Shown here: one piece after another, positions 48,073-59,402 of the stretch
How the letters are laid out: each line of letters begins with the position of its first letter
How positions within the stretch are numbered: the stretch's first letter is position 1
Notes under the pieces: generated by a model
What the model was told of the DNA's origin: nothing
Database searches by the model: none
What the model saw: only the letters and a program-made list of their open reading frames with translations
Origin: Antedon mediterranea
Lineage: Eukaryota > Echinodermata > Crinoidea > Comatulida > Antedonidae
Length of the DNA stretch: 64,000 bases
Direction of reading: 5' to 3'
Assembly: GCF_964355755.1 (NCBI RefSeq)
Contig: NC_092671.1
Span: 20,922,001-20,986,000, forward strand
Translations under genes and position numbers: made by a program

Positions 48073-48969
48073 TCCCTCTGTTTCCCTTTTTTTTTCTAAT
48101 CTATTTAAAATATAAAAATGGTTATAATAGTGGCATGCAAAATTAAAGTTATATAAAAGAAAAAAAACATTATTATACATATAAGCAAAAATTGAGTTAG
48201 CCAAAACCATTGACTCTGAAGTGTAACCTTATCACTTTCACTCTCTCTCTTCTCTCTCTTAAAAAAAATTAAATTAAAAATGAATTTGGTATAAAATTCG
48301 CGTAAATCAAACAAAAATCGGTTAAAAATAAAAATACAAAACTTAAAAATAGTATGTTACATTGAACATACGTCAAATCGTGCGACAACTCATCGCATTC
48401 TAATGGCCTTCAAATATAAATCAATCAAATCAAAACATAAAATTCAAGAAACTGTGGCTGATTAGCCTAGAATCAAAATATCAAACTCAATCACTTAAAA
48501 CTTTAAAGAAACAAATGTGTGTGTCCCGTTGACACAAACTTATCCACAATATATCATTATCATCACAACTTTGTCGATTTAAGCATTTATATTCACAGGT
48601 AATTACGATTTCAATCAATCGACAAATTCGACTTTTGTACTCAATGTCAAAAAAATTACAATTAAAAGTACTAAGAAAATCTCCTGTTTTTGTATATCAA
48701 TTAAGTAATGCTTGAGATTAACGACTCAAAGGTTAAACAAAATATTTGTTACAAAATGATTGTCGTTCTTTTCAATATCTCAATATATCGATCATCAAAA
48801 TTCAAATTTAATCTTTATCAAAAAACTCGTTACAAAATCAATACTTAAACATAAATTCAATTTTCTTTTAACTGAAATCACATCATTACTAAACAAATCT
48901 CATTAAATACGTAGACTATGCTATTATTAATTTAGCAAATGTCGTAATTTAAAAATAATCTTGCAAAAA

Positions 48970-49440
48970 AAAATTAAATCAGTAATTCGTTGCATTATAC
49001 AAACGTTTTATGAATCGTTTTGGCGATCCACTTATCGGTATCTGTTTATCATTAATGATCTCTTTAATTAATTTATCTGTATCGTTATATCTGTCAATAT
49101 TCCACCAAAATTTGCGATCATTAGATTCGTGTTTTGTTTTATCGGTGTTGCGTTTGGCTGAAGTCGGTTTAGAATATGAAACTAAAACTTGGAAATGTCC
49201 TGCTTTAAATCTACCTCGGTTTAATGTCATATTTGAATCATTAGGTGCTGTCATAATTAAATTAGTTTGTTCCTTAATTTGTTCCTCTTTCATTTGGAAT
49301 GGGGCTGCTAATCCCATGTTATTCTCTACACAGTCAAAGTAAGGTTGTAAGTTAAGGGGGTCTATCTTAGTTGGATGTGTAAGGGTATCTGATTGCAATT
49401 GGGCTGGTGTCCTATCATGTTCGTCGATAAATTAAACATT
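48970..49440 (-). CDS. LTR-element internal protein, unrecognised
   Basis: The longest frame in the interior, about 155 codons ending at 48979. It includes YFDCVENNMGLAAPFQM, a basic SAKRNTDKTKHES stretch and FWWNIDRYNDTDKLIKE near the end. The start is unclear: a stop lies about 12 codons before QLQSDTLTHP, so splicing from an upstream leader is possible. No zinc knuckle, protease or RT motif. Might be a degenerate gag-like protein or a captured fragment. Confidence 0.4.
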
Positions 49441-49635
49441 GTTTTCGTCATTTACTACGTTAACGGTGTTCTGAATTTTCTCATTATTATTATTGGCGGG
49501 TTTATTAAACAATTATTTTAACAATTTAAAAAACAATTTTAGTGTGTATATATGTAAACTCTCACTTTTTCAATCAAGGTTACAAATCAAAAATCAAAAT
49601 GGTTTTGACTTACCCCAAATGCTTCGGATCCAATT

Positions 49636-50091
49636 AAAAATGAATTAAAGGAATGCAAAAAGTGTTCAAAAATGTTTAAATGTTCAAACAACAAATTAAA
49701 GAAATGTTAAAAGTGTTCATCAATGTTCAAATTTTCAAACAACGAATTCAAAAAAATGCGAAAGGTGTTCATCAATGTTCAAAAAAGTAAATGTTAAAAA
49801 AAACGATCGAAAAAAAAAACGGCGTGAAGTTGAAAGTCTCTAAACGAAACAGTTCTTGTCCGCTTGCTTCTGTTTTGATTCTTCTTGGGTCTTCCTCGAT
49901 TATCTTCTTTGTCTTTATCCAATGGTTATAATTTGATAAAATTTCTGCTTGTCTCGATCTCATTCAAATATAATTTCAGCTTGTCTTTTGTGTCTTCCTC
50001 GATTATCTTCTTTGTCTTCATCCAATGGTAATAATTTGATAAAATTTCTGCTTGTCTCGATCTCATTCAAATACAATTTCAGCTTGTCTTT
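49636..50091 (-). repeat. leader tandem repeats inside the LTR element
   Basis: About three 50-55 bp units with TGTTCA...AACAA words (49636-49785), then a 101-bp direct duplication (about 49889-49990 and 49991-50091, sharing TTCCTCGATTATCTTCTTTG). These lie between the primer-binding site and the internal frame. Confidence 0.75.
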
Positions 50092-50223
50092 TGAGTCAAA
50101 GTAAATTTCTGGTTTTCTCCTTTCAAACAAATATGGTTATTTTTGTCTTCGTCTTCGTGTCTTGTTAAGTGTTTATTTCTTGTTTTCTCACTCTGTTCCT
50201 TATGAAATTTGGGTCTTCCACCA

Positions 50224-50838
50224 TGTAATATAATGTTGCGTTGTTGAGGTACTAATGAAGACTCTGACTCGCTTGACTGTCGTAACACATATATTGTTTA
50301 TTCAGTATAATACTTCAGTACAATATACAACTATAAGTATAGATAGGGAACGGACGATCAATGATGCTGTCAGTGAGGTGTGAAGTGTGTAGGTCTGCTT
50401 CTGAAGAAGTGGCTGTGAGGTGTAGATGTTCTTCTGAAGAAGTGGCTGTGAGGTGTAGATGTTCTTCTGAAACTTGGGAGTATATTGGCTCAGTTCATTT
50501 GCATAATGTCATTACATCATTTATGGAGCTAATGATTGGTCCTAAGTTGGTCCAGGGGTGTTTAAGTGGGAGTGATTAACGGTATAATAAGGTATTTCTG
50601 TGATGGATGACACTGTCAAATCTGTACTTAAATAGTGTCAGTCACTCCTGGTTTAACGATGGGAAAAGTCACAAAATTAAGCTAAGTGTTTTCTTTAGGG
50701 ATTCTATTATAAACTAAATGGTCATTAAAACATCTGGACAAACTCTCCTCTGGACTTTCTGGGTCAAGTTTGTGCACTTATTTGAATTCCGATACAAAGG
50801 TCGATTTCTTAAATATAAAAGTATATCGTTATATTACA
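50224..50838 (-). repeat. 5' LTR (right copy)
   Basis: 615 bp, TG...CA ends, same sequence as the left LTR apart from about one substitution and a 16-bp insertion at about 50740. Confidence 0.9.
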
Positions 50839-50964
50839 ATACAGTTATTAATTGATTTTTTCCTGTCAATTGTTTCCCTGCAACATGTGCTAATTAAAGC
50901 ATTATTAACTTTTTGTTTGTTTGTTTCCCTTCAATCGTTTTCCGTGACACGTGCGAAACACAAT

Positions 50965-51566
50965 TTAAATTTCCTCGCACAACAGCTTAAAAATAGTCTC
51001 TGAATTAATCAGGGTATTTACAAGAAAATAAACGAAATGTCTATACCGAGGCAATGAATATTCTCCGTGCATATTTAGTTCGTTGTAAACGGTAACGGCT
51101 GAAACATACTTCATATCCAGAACCTCCCGATAAAAATAGTCAATCTGTTCTTCTAGAGATTTCATACAACAGAAATCATGATCTTTTTTACTGCTCCTGT
51201 CAAATTCACAACCATAACAAGCCGCTTTACTTAACAACCAACACTGGGCTAACACTTGAGCAGCAAACAATTGTTTAATCAAACGCTCCATTTTCAACAA
51301 AAATTCTCTCTCTACCTCGTCTACGTACGTAAATATACAACTTGTAGGCCTGTTACTCCTCTCGATTCCTTCATCTATACCGGCGGGGATAACCTCTTCG
51401 GCCTCCATGTAACGATCATCTATATCACTGCCTGGAACAACAGTGTATAGAAACACCTGGCGGAAATAATAATTAAAATTGACCATCAAAAATAATAACA
51501 AGGACAGAACGGAAACCCGAAATAATTAGATTAATTAACCTCCTGCAAGGACGATTTATAATCCAT
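50965..51566 (-). CDS. 172-aa protein of the Polinton-like element, CxxC...HxxC motif
   Basis: Two exons: 51566-51540 (nine codons from ATG) and 51456-50965 (stop), joined by a GT-AG intron of 83 bp in phase 0. The ATG lies only eight bases inside the right TIR, so a promoter in the TIR is likely. Residues 58-90 look helical (MERLIKQLFAAQVLAQCWLL). C89-x2-C92, then H102-x2-C105-C106 could bind zinc. It ends with an aromatic-rich segment (YRHFVYFLVNTL). I do not recognise the family with certainty; the helix-CxxC-HDxxC layout vaguely recalls uncharacterised invertebrate proteins. Before the LTR insertion only about 270 bp separated it from the PC4-AlkB start. Open and apparently intact. Confidence 0.65.
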
Positions 51567-51573
51567 TGCATAA

Positions 51574-51843
51574 CACCATCTAAATATAAAATAAATATAT
51601 TAATAAATAACGCCCCTAAACAAAGAAAGACCTTCATTAATTAAGAATAATTTAATTATTACGAAACCAGGAAAAGAACGAACTTCATTAATTAAGAATA
51701 ATTTAATTATTATGAAACCAGGAAAAGAATGACCTTCATTAATTAAGAATAATTTAATTATTACAATAACAGGAAATCTAATTAATTAATTAATTAAGTA
51801 ATTATGAAATGCTAGGGTGGACTGAAGTACCTTTTCTTCTACT
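51574..51843 (-). repeat. right terminal inverted repeat of the Polinton-like element
   Basis: 270 bp, 55 bp longer than the left because of a third tandem unit. Otherwise nearly identical in inverse. Ends ...CTTTTCTTCTACT. Confidence 0.85.
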
Positions 51844-51849
51844 TGTGTC
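51844..51849 (+). repeat. 6-bp target site duplication, right (TGTGTC)
   Basis: Directly follows the last base of the right TIR; identical to 41011-41016. Confidence 0.85.
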
Positions 51850-53452
51850 CGAGCGCATCATCTAATTTCGACTACTGTTTGTGTTGATTTTTTCATTAGA
51901 ATGTCTGCCGACTGATTGACAAACTTCAACGTGCATGTTGTCACTTTCAGAAGAGCACCCCAGATTAATATTCACACAGCACAAAGTCCCATATCCAATA
52001 TTGCATTCATGTTGTAGCTTAGTCTACAGATATTTCAAAGTAAAGGAATACTTCGTTTATTACAAAATCAATGGTCGTAAATAGTTATATTCTTGACAAT
52101 TTGTTGTTTTTTAAATAATTTGTCAGAGGCCGGGAAGATTTTTATTATACTCAATCATGCTATGCGAATTGTTATTAAGGCAGACAAACCGCGGAGCACG
52201 GGTTACTTCTAGACCACAATTTAATTACAAAAGTAACAAGTGATAGGTAACAAATCTCCCACACAAAACAAATTGCGAAAAAAACCCAGTGAAATAAAAT
52301 GTAAATGAATAAACTTAATCATTCCTTTCTCCGTTTCCGCAGCATGTGTTTTTCATTCGATTTTTGTCCATTTTTGTATGTATCACATAATTAATACACC
52401 ACTAAAAACACCCAAAATAAAATAGTTTGGGATTGGCATTTTATACTTTTATGTGTTTGCGCGCATCATTCACACAGCACAATTTGTCTTTAGCGTCATT
52501 CTAATCGTTACGTCAGAAATTTGCATATTCACTTTTGAGGAAACGAATCTAGTTTTAACCTCGCTATAAAAGAAAAAAGTTATGCGAGCTTCTGTGTTTG
52601 GGGTTCACAGATTTAAACGTCCCCCTTTCCACCGCACATAATGAGGCAATAACATCAAAGCATCTGATGCGTGGTACCCCCAAGGCTGTGTGTGAGAGAG
52701 CCTTACCGTGCTATAGGCAAGGGAGCACACCATCATTATTGTTGGCCTCTTTCCGATCTCGTAAATTATATGTTTGGCGCCCTCAATTTTAAGAACACCT
52801 AAGTTATGTCAGAAAATTAGGAACAAATAAATAGAAATGTGATGCCGATGCCTGGCCTAGCAAGTGTATTCTCTCTATTTATTTAAATACATATGCAATA
52901 TTGTAATGAATAATGTTCACAATTTGTTGTGAATTTTTTTTTCGGGGTTGGTGGTGTTTGGTGACATTTGCAATTACCATTTTCGCACCTCAGATATTGT
53001 TGGAAATTATATATTAGTTTTACACTCAAAACTAAAAATATAAATTTGTACCGACATATGGGATAACATTTTTGGCCCACTCACTTTGTGTCAGTTAGGC
53101 TTTTACAGACGTTTTTTAATTAGGGCCACATTTTGGGGGGATTTGGCATTATTTTTCCAAATCAGGCATTATTTGAGACAGGCTACGGCATAATTTAAAT
53201 TTTATTGCTGGCAACACTGTAGGCTAGTCTCTCTGTACTGTATAACCAAAGAATATATTCTTTGGTATACCAAAGATCTTATATTATACTAAAGATGTGA
53301 CACTACCCGTGTTTACGCGTAACACTTTAGAAGCGTCAAATTATAGTGCGCCCCCTCGCTTAAACAAGTAACTAACTTTTGCGTGACGATCGCAGTATTC
53401 TTTAGAAAATGGGATTGAGGAGTCGCGCCAAAGTTTGTATGGTTAAGAAACA
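51850..53452. other. no gene recognised; direct repeat of the left flank at 52208-52345
   Basis: 52208-52345 resembles 40853-40975. The words GCGCATCAT and TTCACACAGCACAA recur at 51855/51972 and 52461. 53241-53275 has a small palindrome (CCAAAGAATATATTCTTTGG). Nothing coding is supported. The sequence just before 53453 is presumably upstream of the THAP gene. Confidence 0.4.
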
Positions 53453-55597
53453 ATGAATGAAAAGAGAAAAAGTGGAGGGATGTACTGTGCTGCAATTAAT
53501 TGTAAAAGCAAGTCAAAGGCCAACCCAGAACTTAAGTTTTACAATTTTCCCAAAGATAAGAACAGGTAAATTTATGTAATTAAATAAGTACGGTAGCCTA
53601 CATCTTAACATATGCTATGTAGGCCTAGGCCTAGGGACTAATCTTACTTTACTGTATTCAATTTATACATATATTAATAAACTAGGCTAGGTAGGCCTAT
53701 TATTAATAATTATTATTTAAACGTATGAAATGATTATTATTATCATTATTAGGCTACTACTAGTACATTAGTTTTATAACAGTGAAATTACACTAATTTC
53801 ACTGTTCCCTGGTTATATTACTTATCCTTTAAAATTTAATACCCTTAACAAACAATTTTTGAAACTTTCAATTCAAGAAAAATCTATTGACCAAATATAT
53901 ATCATTACAATTGTTGGCAGCGCATATAAGTAAAAATTTGGTCGAAAGACTACGAGAAGCCCAATTGGCATGTCGCTGTAGGCCTAGTCCCTCTTTTTAC
54001 ATTATAGGCCTACAAATAATAATAATAATACTTAATATAAACAAATTGTGATCTTGATTATTTCATGCTTTCCGTCTCATGGTAAATATTTGCTTTCTGT
54101 CTCATGGTTATTTTATTTCGTTTAATTTAACTAGCCGTTACATACATTACAGTATATTAACGCATGAAATGATTATTATTATCATTATTAGGTTAGGACA
54201 TTAGTTATAATAACAGTGAAATTGCACTATTTGTATTGTTCCCTGGTTATATTACTTATCCGTTGAGTAGCCCTAACAAACAATTTTTAATTGAATCTTA
54301 TACTTAATATTTATGAAATTCAACCGTTAGTTAGTTAGTGGTTTTAGGTTAGGCCTAAGTACTTGATTTTAGGCCCTAACCAATTTAAAAATCAATTAGC
54401 ATGCACGTAGACGTCCTATAATTACGTAAACGTTAATTATGATAAAGCAAAAACTCACTAGACAATTATTAATTTACAGGTGTGCAAAATGGGCCCAGAA
54501 CACACGACGCGCGGATTTGAGAACGAAACCAAGTTCCTATTTACATCGTAATTGCCACTTGTGCAATATTCATTTCGAAGAATCTCAAATATTCGATTCA
54601 TGCAATGCCAGATGCATACAGAATACAAACATCTACAAACGGGCAGCTACACCTACGTCTATTCACGTCCAGTTCTGGAAAGATTGTTGCGAATGGATAT
54701 CTTCGTGGACGGTGAGTGACGGCTCGACGAAACAGATTGAATGTATCGATGGCTGGCTACTGACGATCAACGCGATGATCGGGTTGCATGACGAATTAAT
54801 CAACAATCACGCCTTTAAGTTTATACTCACAGGCAGACTAAATCAAGATTGCCTTGAGAACTTTTCTATTGTCAGATCGCTATAACCCGATGGTAGATGA
54901 ATTTAGAGCCTCCCTGAAGGAAGTTATGTGCAACAGGATGTTAATTCCGTTAGGGAATTCGAATTGCCTAGAAGACACTGATCGACAGCTAAATGGAATT
55001 GATGCAATAATGATGGCCCAATCATCATCATCATCAACGCCACAATCGCATCATGTTGTCGATCATGAAGACAACGATGCCACCACTGACGACGACTGCT
55101 GCTGCTGCTTAGAAGACTTTGAGATGACTCAGCTAAATACTTTAGTATATGTAGCCGGTTACGTCAAGAAAGTAAGTGTAAATACACAACTGCGATATCA
55201 GTGCGATGCGAGAAACCAATCGAAAACTGGAAGACCCAAAGCAGTTCTAACACATTTTAAGTCTTATATGCCCATCAACCAGTACAACGACTTCGGGGGA
55301 TTAATTATGCCTACTGACAATGTAGTTAATGTCCTATCTATCTGTGAAAAGATTTTTGTTTCTAACTTTAACAAATACTTACATACATCAAACATCAGCA
55401 GAAAAATAAAGTAAAAAATCGCTACCATGTTACATAGATTTGGTATGAAGTTGAATCTTTGTTCACCAGCAATTGAAACATTGCTAATTGAAACGTACGT
55501 AAACCTACGCATATTCTATGCTGTTAAATTCTTCAACAGAGACATAATCAGTGATAAGAAGAAGAGTAAAAAATTAATTAAAGTATCACATTTATGA
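53453..55597 (+). pseudogene. P-element-like transposase with THAP domain, internally deleted
   Basis: Exon 1 is 53453-53565 and the intron (GT-AG) runs to 54479; exon 2 continues open to 54884. The THAP zinc finger is complete: C12-x4-C17, FYNFPKD, W after the splice, CNIH, HF. About 30 residues after it the protein jumps to the late part of the P transposase: FWKDCCEWISSW, then FKFILTGRLNQDCLENF. The first part of the RNase H-like domain, with two of the catalytic acids, is absent. A frameshift after SIVRS leads to RYNPMVDEFRASL, FGGLIMPTDNV (to 55411), and another shift to FGMKLNLCSPAIETLL...FYAVKFFNRD, stop at 55597. Not a working transposase; the spliced THAP protein could bind DNA alone. 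Confidence 0.75.
53716..54290 (+). repeat. direct duplication inside the THAP-gene intron
   Basis: About 53716-53863 and 54155-54290 share ATGAAATGATTATTATTATC, AACAGTGAAATT.CACTA, TGTTCCCTGGTTATATTACT and AACAAACAATTTTT, with diverged spacers. Confidence 0.7.
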
Positions 55598-57366
55598 GGT
55601 ATGGTAAAGTTGTAGGAGGTCTGTACGCGCCCCGGTCTGTGCATTATCGGCTAGAAATGATGATCATTACGACGGTCTGGTATGATGATTGAATAATTGT
55701 AAATATGATGATTTTATTTCAATGTTTCTACATTTTTTATAATTCCTCTGGGTGGCCCGTGCATCATTTCGCAATAGTTATTGAGTTAATTTTAAACCGA
55801 GACTACTATAACATAACTAATTGTTATCTCAGGTTTTAAATAAATTATACTAATAAATGAATGTCATGGCGAATGATGGGTACATGTATGCCTAGTATGA
55901 ATTGTCTCAGAATTGACTATCATAATCTGTTTCATATCATGCCTGTAGGCTTAAGCCCATGATTGTTTATAAATATATTTCGAAAAATTACTGCAATAAA
56001 ATAGTCGAAGTAGTGTTTTTAAAAAGTGACTTCTTGTTCTTTTTTAATTGTTTATAACACATTATTTGACTAATATAATTTCCTAATCTGCACTGTTTTG
56101 CTGCTGGATGAAAAAGAAGAACACATCAAGAACAAAAACGGAATACGATGCGCTTAGTGTTAATACCAGAGGGACCGAATCGCATAAATAAGTAGTACTA
56201 GTAGTGATGTGAGTGATGATTACTCCTAGGCCTAGATGATGATTTTGAGGATGATGATAAACATTCAATAATAACAACAATATTCAGTAATTAAAACAAA
56301 TAGAGATATACAAAGTACAGGAAATAAGTCTATCATTATAATTTAATAACACATTACCGCAATTATTGTGATGAAAAAAATTTAGTATTAGTACAGTATT
56401 ACAGTAGACATATATCTGATCCATAAATCTACTTGTTTGAGCGAGAGGGCGCCCTATAAAATGAGCTCCATCCATGTGTGTGTTACATGAATTGCATACA
56501 CATGCATGCATATAAGGTCTTTGGTGGTATAACCCATTCATAGTATAAAATGGTGCTGTCGTCCATAAGAAGCGGTGTGTCGGTTGGAAGAAATCAGGTG
56601 CATGTTTACTTCCTTTGTCCAAAGAAGGTAAAAATAAAATAGCCGGCACTAGCTGGGAAAGGAGAGGCCTAGCTAGGCTAGCCTAGGCTTAGGCCTACTC
56701 TCCTAGGCCAGAGTACTACTACTAGGCTAGGCCTAGCTAGCTAGGCCAGTCCTAGCTAGGTAGGAGGCCTAATAATATAGCTAGGGCTAGCCTAGGCTAG
56801 TTATTTAGGCCTAGGCCAGGCCTAAATGTACAATTTACCACAGGCCTAGGCTCTAGCGGTGTCCGATAAAATCGGTCGCACTTGATACTGGGTCGCGTTT
56901 GAAATCAGTCGGGATAAAATCAATATCCTGTATATTTTGTATGTTGCACCACTTCCGTCCGGTCTGTCTAATTACCGAAAACAATCATAAACAACCATAA
57001 ACAACTAAAAACAAAACAAAATCAAATAATCTAAATACCTAAAACAAATTTGTATAATTTTTTTAAATGTCGCCCTCTCTAGTTTCTAGTGCTAACTAAG
57101 ACCATGACAGAGAGACTACTGTGTGCGCAAAAGCCAAGGAAGACCCTACGAAATGGTAGTGTGCACAAAATACAACTAAAAATCGTACAATCAATGATAA
57201 CACCGCATTTAGGTATTTATAAAAATATTTTGATATTAGTCTTTCGATTTTTGATCCAGAAACCAATGCATGTACTCCTCACATTAATTGTGAATACGTT
57301 AATCATGATAAATTTAATTATAGATTTTCAAAGATAATTAATAATACAAAAATGATATTTTAAAGT
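55598..57366. other. no gene recognised; CTAG/AGGCCTA-dense block 56660-56860
   Basis: After the transposase remnant I see AT-rich sequence. 56660-56860 is an almost continuous run of AGGCCTAGCTAGGC-type words, the densest example in the window. Chance frames only. Confidence 0.45.
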
Positions 57367-57859
57367 TGTATTGTCCCCCAAAACATGAAAAGTAAAGATG
57401 AAAAAAATAAAATTTTGAATAGACCATTTTGTAGTTATAAAAAAGTTATTCACTTTCGCCGAAAAAAAAACCGAAAAAAATATTGAAAAATCAAAATAAG
57501 TTGACCATTTTTTCGAACTCATCAGCCCAGAAATTCCTAAATAACTAGGGTTTGCTAATAACTCATAAATATGCATGATGTTAATGAGCATCCAAATAGA
57601 GGAGATCCGATCTCTTATCTTTGACCACAAAACAAGCATGTGCGACGAACAGAAGAAAGTGCTGGGGTTTCCCTGATCCTAAGATTTAAAAAGCTCTGCC
57701 GTTAATTTGCCGGTAAGTAGAATTTTATTTTAGATGAATGACACATCCTCCTATAATAGTTATACAGAATATCGCAATCTAGACGTTTTTAGCTTATAAA
57801 TATAGGCAATTAGCTATCTAGGCTAGGGCTATTAATATAAGCCTACTAGCGAGGGCCAG

Positions 57860-58647
57860 TGGCCGTATTCACCAATCTCACTTAGGCTAAGGGAAATACT
57901 TACCCTTAAAATTTAAGAATTCCCTTAACAAAGGGAAACACTTAAGGGGTATTCACAAATGAGTTAAGGGATTCACTTACCTAAGGAAAACACTTAATTT
58001 AAGGGTAAAACTTAAGGGTAAAAATAAACATAAATATTCATGAGTTGTCCCATTGTCCAATCACAGAGGATTTAATTCCCCTATGGTCCAATCACTTTCC
58101 TCTCTAAAACTAATTTGCATATTTAAAAAAAGAGTAAGGGGTTGGGGGACGGGGAGGATGAAGAGAAAAGTGTATGGACGATGGCAGTCAAAACAAAAAC
58201 AAGTAAATGAATATTAAACCTAGACTAATTTGTATGAGGATCAAGAAAAATAGGTCTAGCCTAGATGCTACTAACAAACCCATTCTGTGTAGGCCTAAAC
58301 CTGTCTGTATTGAGGCATATGCATCCTAGGCTGGTTACTGGGCAGACCAACAGGGGGCCTAGCATCTCTACCTAGCCTAGACTGGGGCTATCTGCAAGTA
58401 TGCATAGTACTCGCACATACAGAATCGTCAGCACAACCAAGGTACTGAATAGTTAAGGGAACTTTTAAGGGACCTCTGAGGTCCCTTAAAAGTTAAGGGG
58501 AAAATAGACCAAGTTAAGGGTTTCCCTTAACCTTAAACCCTTTGTGAATACCACTTAAGTGAAACCCTTAATATTTTCTTGATTTAAGGGAAATCCTTAG
58601 GATTTAAGGGAAATATCTCACTTAAGTGTGATTGGTGAATACGGCCA
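57860..58647. mobile_element. 788-bp MITE with CAG duplication and TTAAGGG-rich interior
   Basis: TIR TGGCCGTATTCACCAATC at the left and its inverse ending at 58647. CAG flanks both sides (57857-57859, 58648-58650). The interior near both ends is built from CTTAAGGG/TTAAGGGAAA words in both orientations, giving extensive self-complementarity. Three-base duplications point to PIF/Harbinger or a related group; assignment uncertain. Confidence 0.75.
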
Positions 58648-59402
58648 CAGGTCTAGTTAGTACTACTACTAGTTAGTAAATAGTTTACTAGTGTAGTGTA
58701 GCAGCTGTGTGTAGACGGGAACCCACTTAGAGGCCTAGCTAGGTCTATCTCTATTTATCGTACTCACCTAGCTACTGTAGGCCATCACTCCACAACTTGC
58801 TATAGAAAATAGGCCTACTATGTTGCTGTACCATTGATATACATTTGGAGCTAGAATTAATGTCTAAAAAAAGACTAACTGATGACAAAAAACCGTACAT
58901 TTGGAAAGTGATCAGGATACAGTACCAAAGATAATAAGGTAGAATAGATTGTTGTTGATATCAACCAAAACGAAAACACTAGTAATTAGATTAGGCCTTT
59001 GATGGAGGAGATGCACTTTTCAGGAATTTCTTACTGTACATTAGTAATAGTACTCAACAATTGAAAACTTCAGATTCTCATACAGAAATAATAATTATAT
59101 GTATGCTATAAATTGTCAAATATTCAACTTTTCTATTTGACTTTTATTTATATTTATACATTATTGTTTTTAAATTTATAGACATAAGCTAATGAAGACT
59201 GGAACAGAAGTTATACCCATACTGTATAAAGGCAACTGGTGGTAGACTCGGTAGTGGAACACAAGATAAATATTGGATGATTATCATAAAGCATTTGGCA
59301 AATGTGTTGGTTGTTTTCCAGCTTTTAAAATGTTGTTTAATTTTCATAATAAAAGCAATAATATTTGTATAAGTTATCTTGCAAACATAGCAACAGCATT
59401 AA

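Larger units (their letters stand above)
47474..50838 (-). mobile_element. non-autonomous LTR retrotransposon
   Basis: Two direct repeats, 47474-48072 (599 bp) and 50224-50838 (615 bp), begin TGTAATATAA and end TTATATTACA. They differ by a visible substitution (A/G at about 47596 against 50346) and a 16-bp indel near 50740. Flanked by ATAC on both sides (47470-47473, 50839-50842). On the minus strand the right LTR is 5': a primer-binding site TGGTGGAAGACCC follows at 50223-50211, and a polypurine tract (AGAAAAAAAAAGGGAAAC) precedes the 3' LTR at 48095-48073. The interior is 2.15 kb and lacks any recognisable gag, protease, RT or integrase. Recent insertion, 148 bp upstream of the PC4-AlkB start codon. 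Confidence 0.9.
41017..51843 (-). mobile_element. Polinton/Maverick-like element carrying PC4-PC4-AlkB gene
   Basis: Terminal inverted repeats (left 41017-41231, right 51574-51843) start AGTAGAAGAAAAGG and end with its inverse. The host hexamer TGTGTC flanks both sides exactly (41011-41016, 51844-51849). A 6-bp duplication with termini beginning AG is characteristic of Polintons. The two recognisable element genes are both on the minus strand and compact: a 172-aa protein gene adjoining the right TIR, then the PC4-PC4-AlkB gene. Later insertions are an LTR retrotransposon (47474-50838) and probably a LINE tail (about 44600-45330). I see no polymerase B, integrase, protease, ATPase or capsid gene. 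It may be a reduced, non-autonomous or distinct type. Boundaries are strong; class is inference. Confidence 0.8.

Noticed and set aside
50079-50288. 69-codon minus-strand frame
   Set aside because: It runs from the LTR across the primer-binding site into the leader, which cannot be a normal coding region of the element.
41904-51813. Possible CRISPR-like or prokaryotic content
   Set aside because: Repeats here are tandem without unique spacers, and introns and retroelements show a eukaryotic genome.
54439-54478. Upstream ATG at 54439 as start of the second THAP-gene exon
   Set aside because: The splice acceptor TTTACAG at 54473-54479 joins exactly in frame to the upstream THAP exon (C-x4-C part), so those codons are intron.
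56284-56649. 121-codon minus-strand frame
   Set aside because: Composition and lack of motifs suggest chance; ends in the CTAG-rich block.
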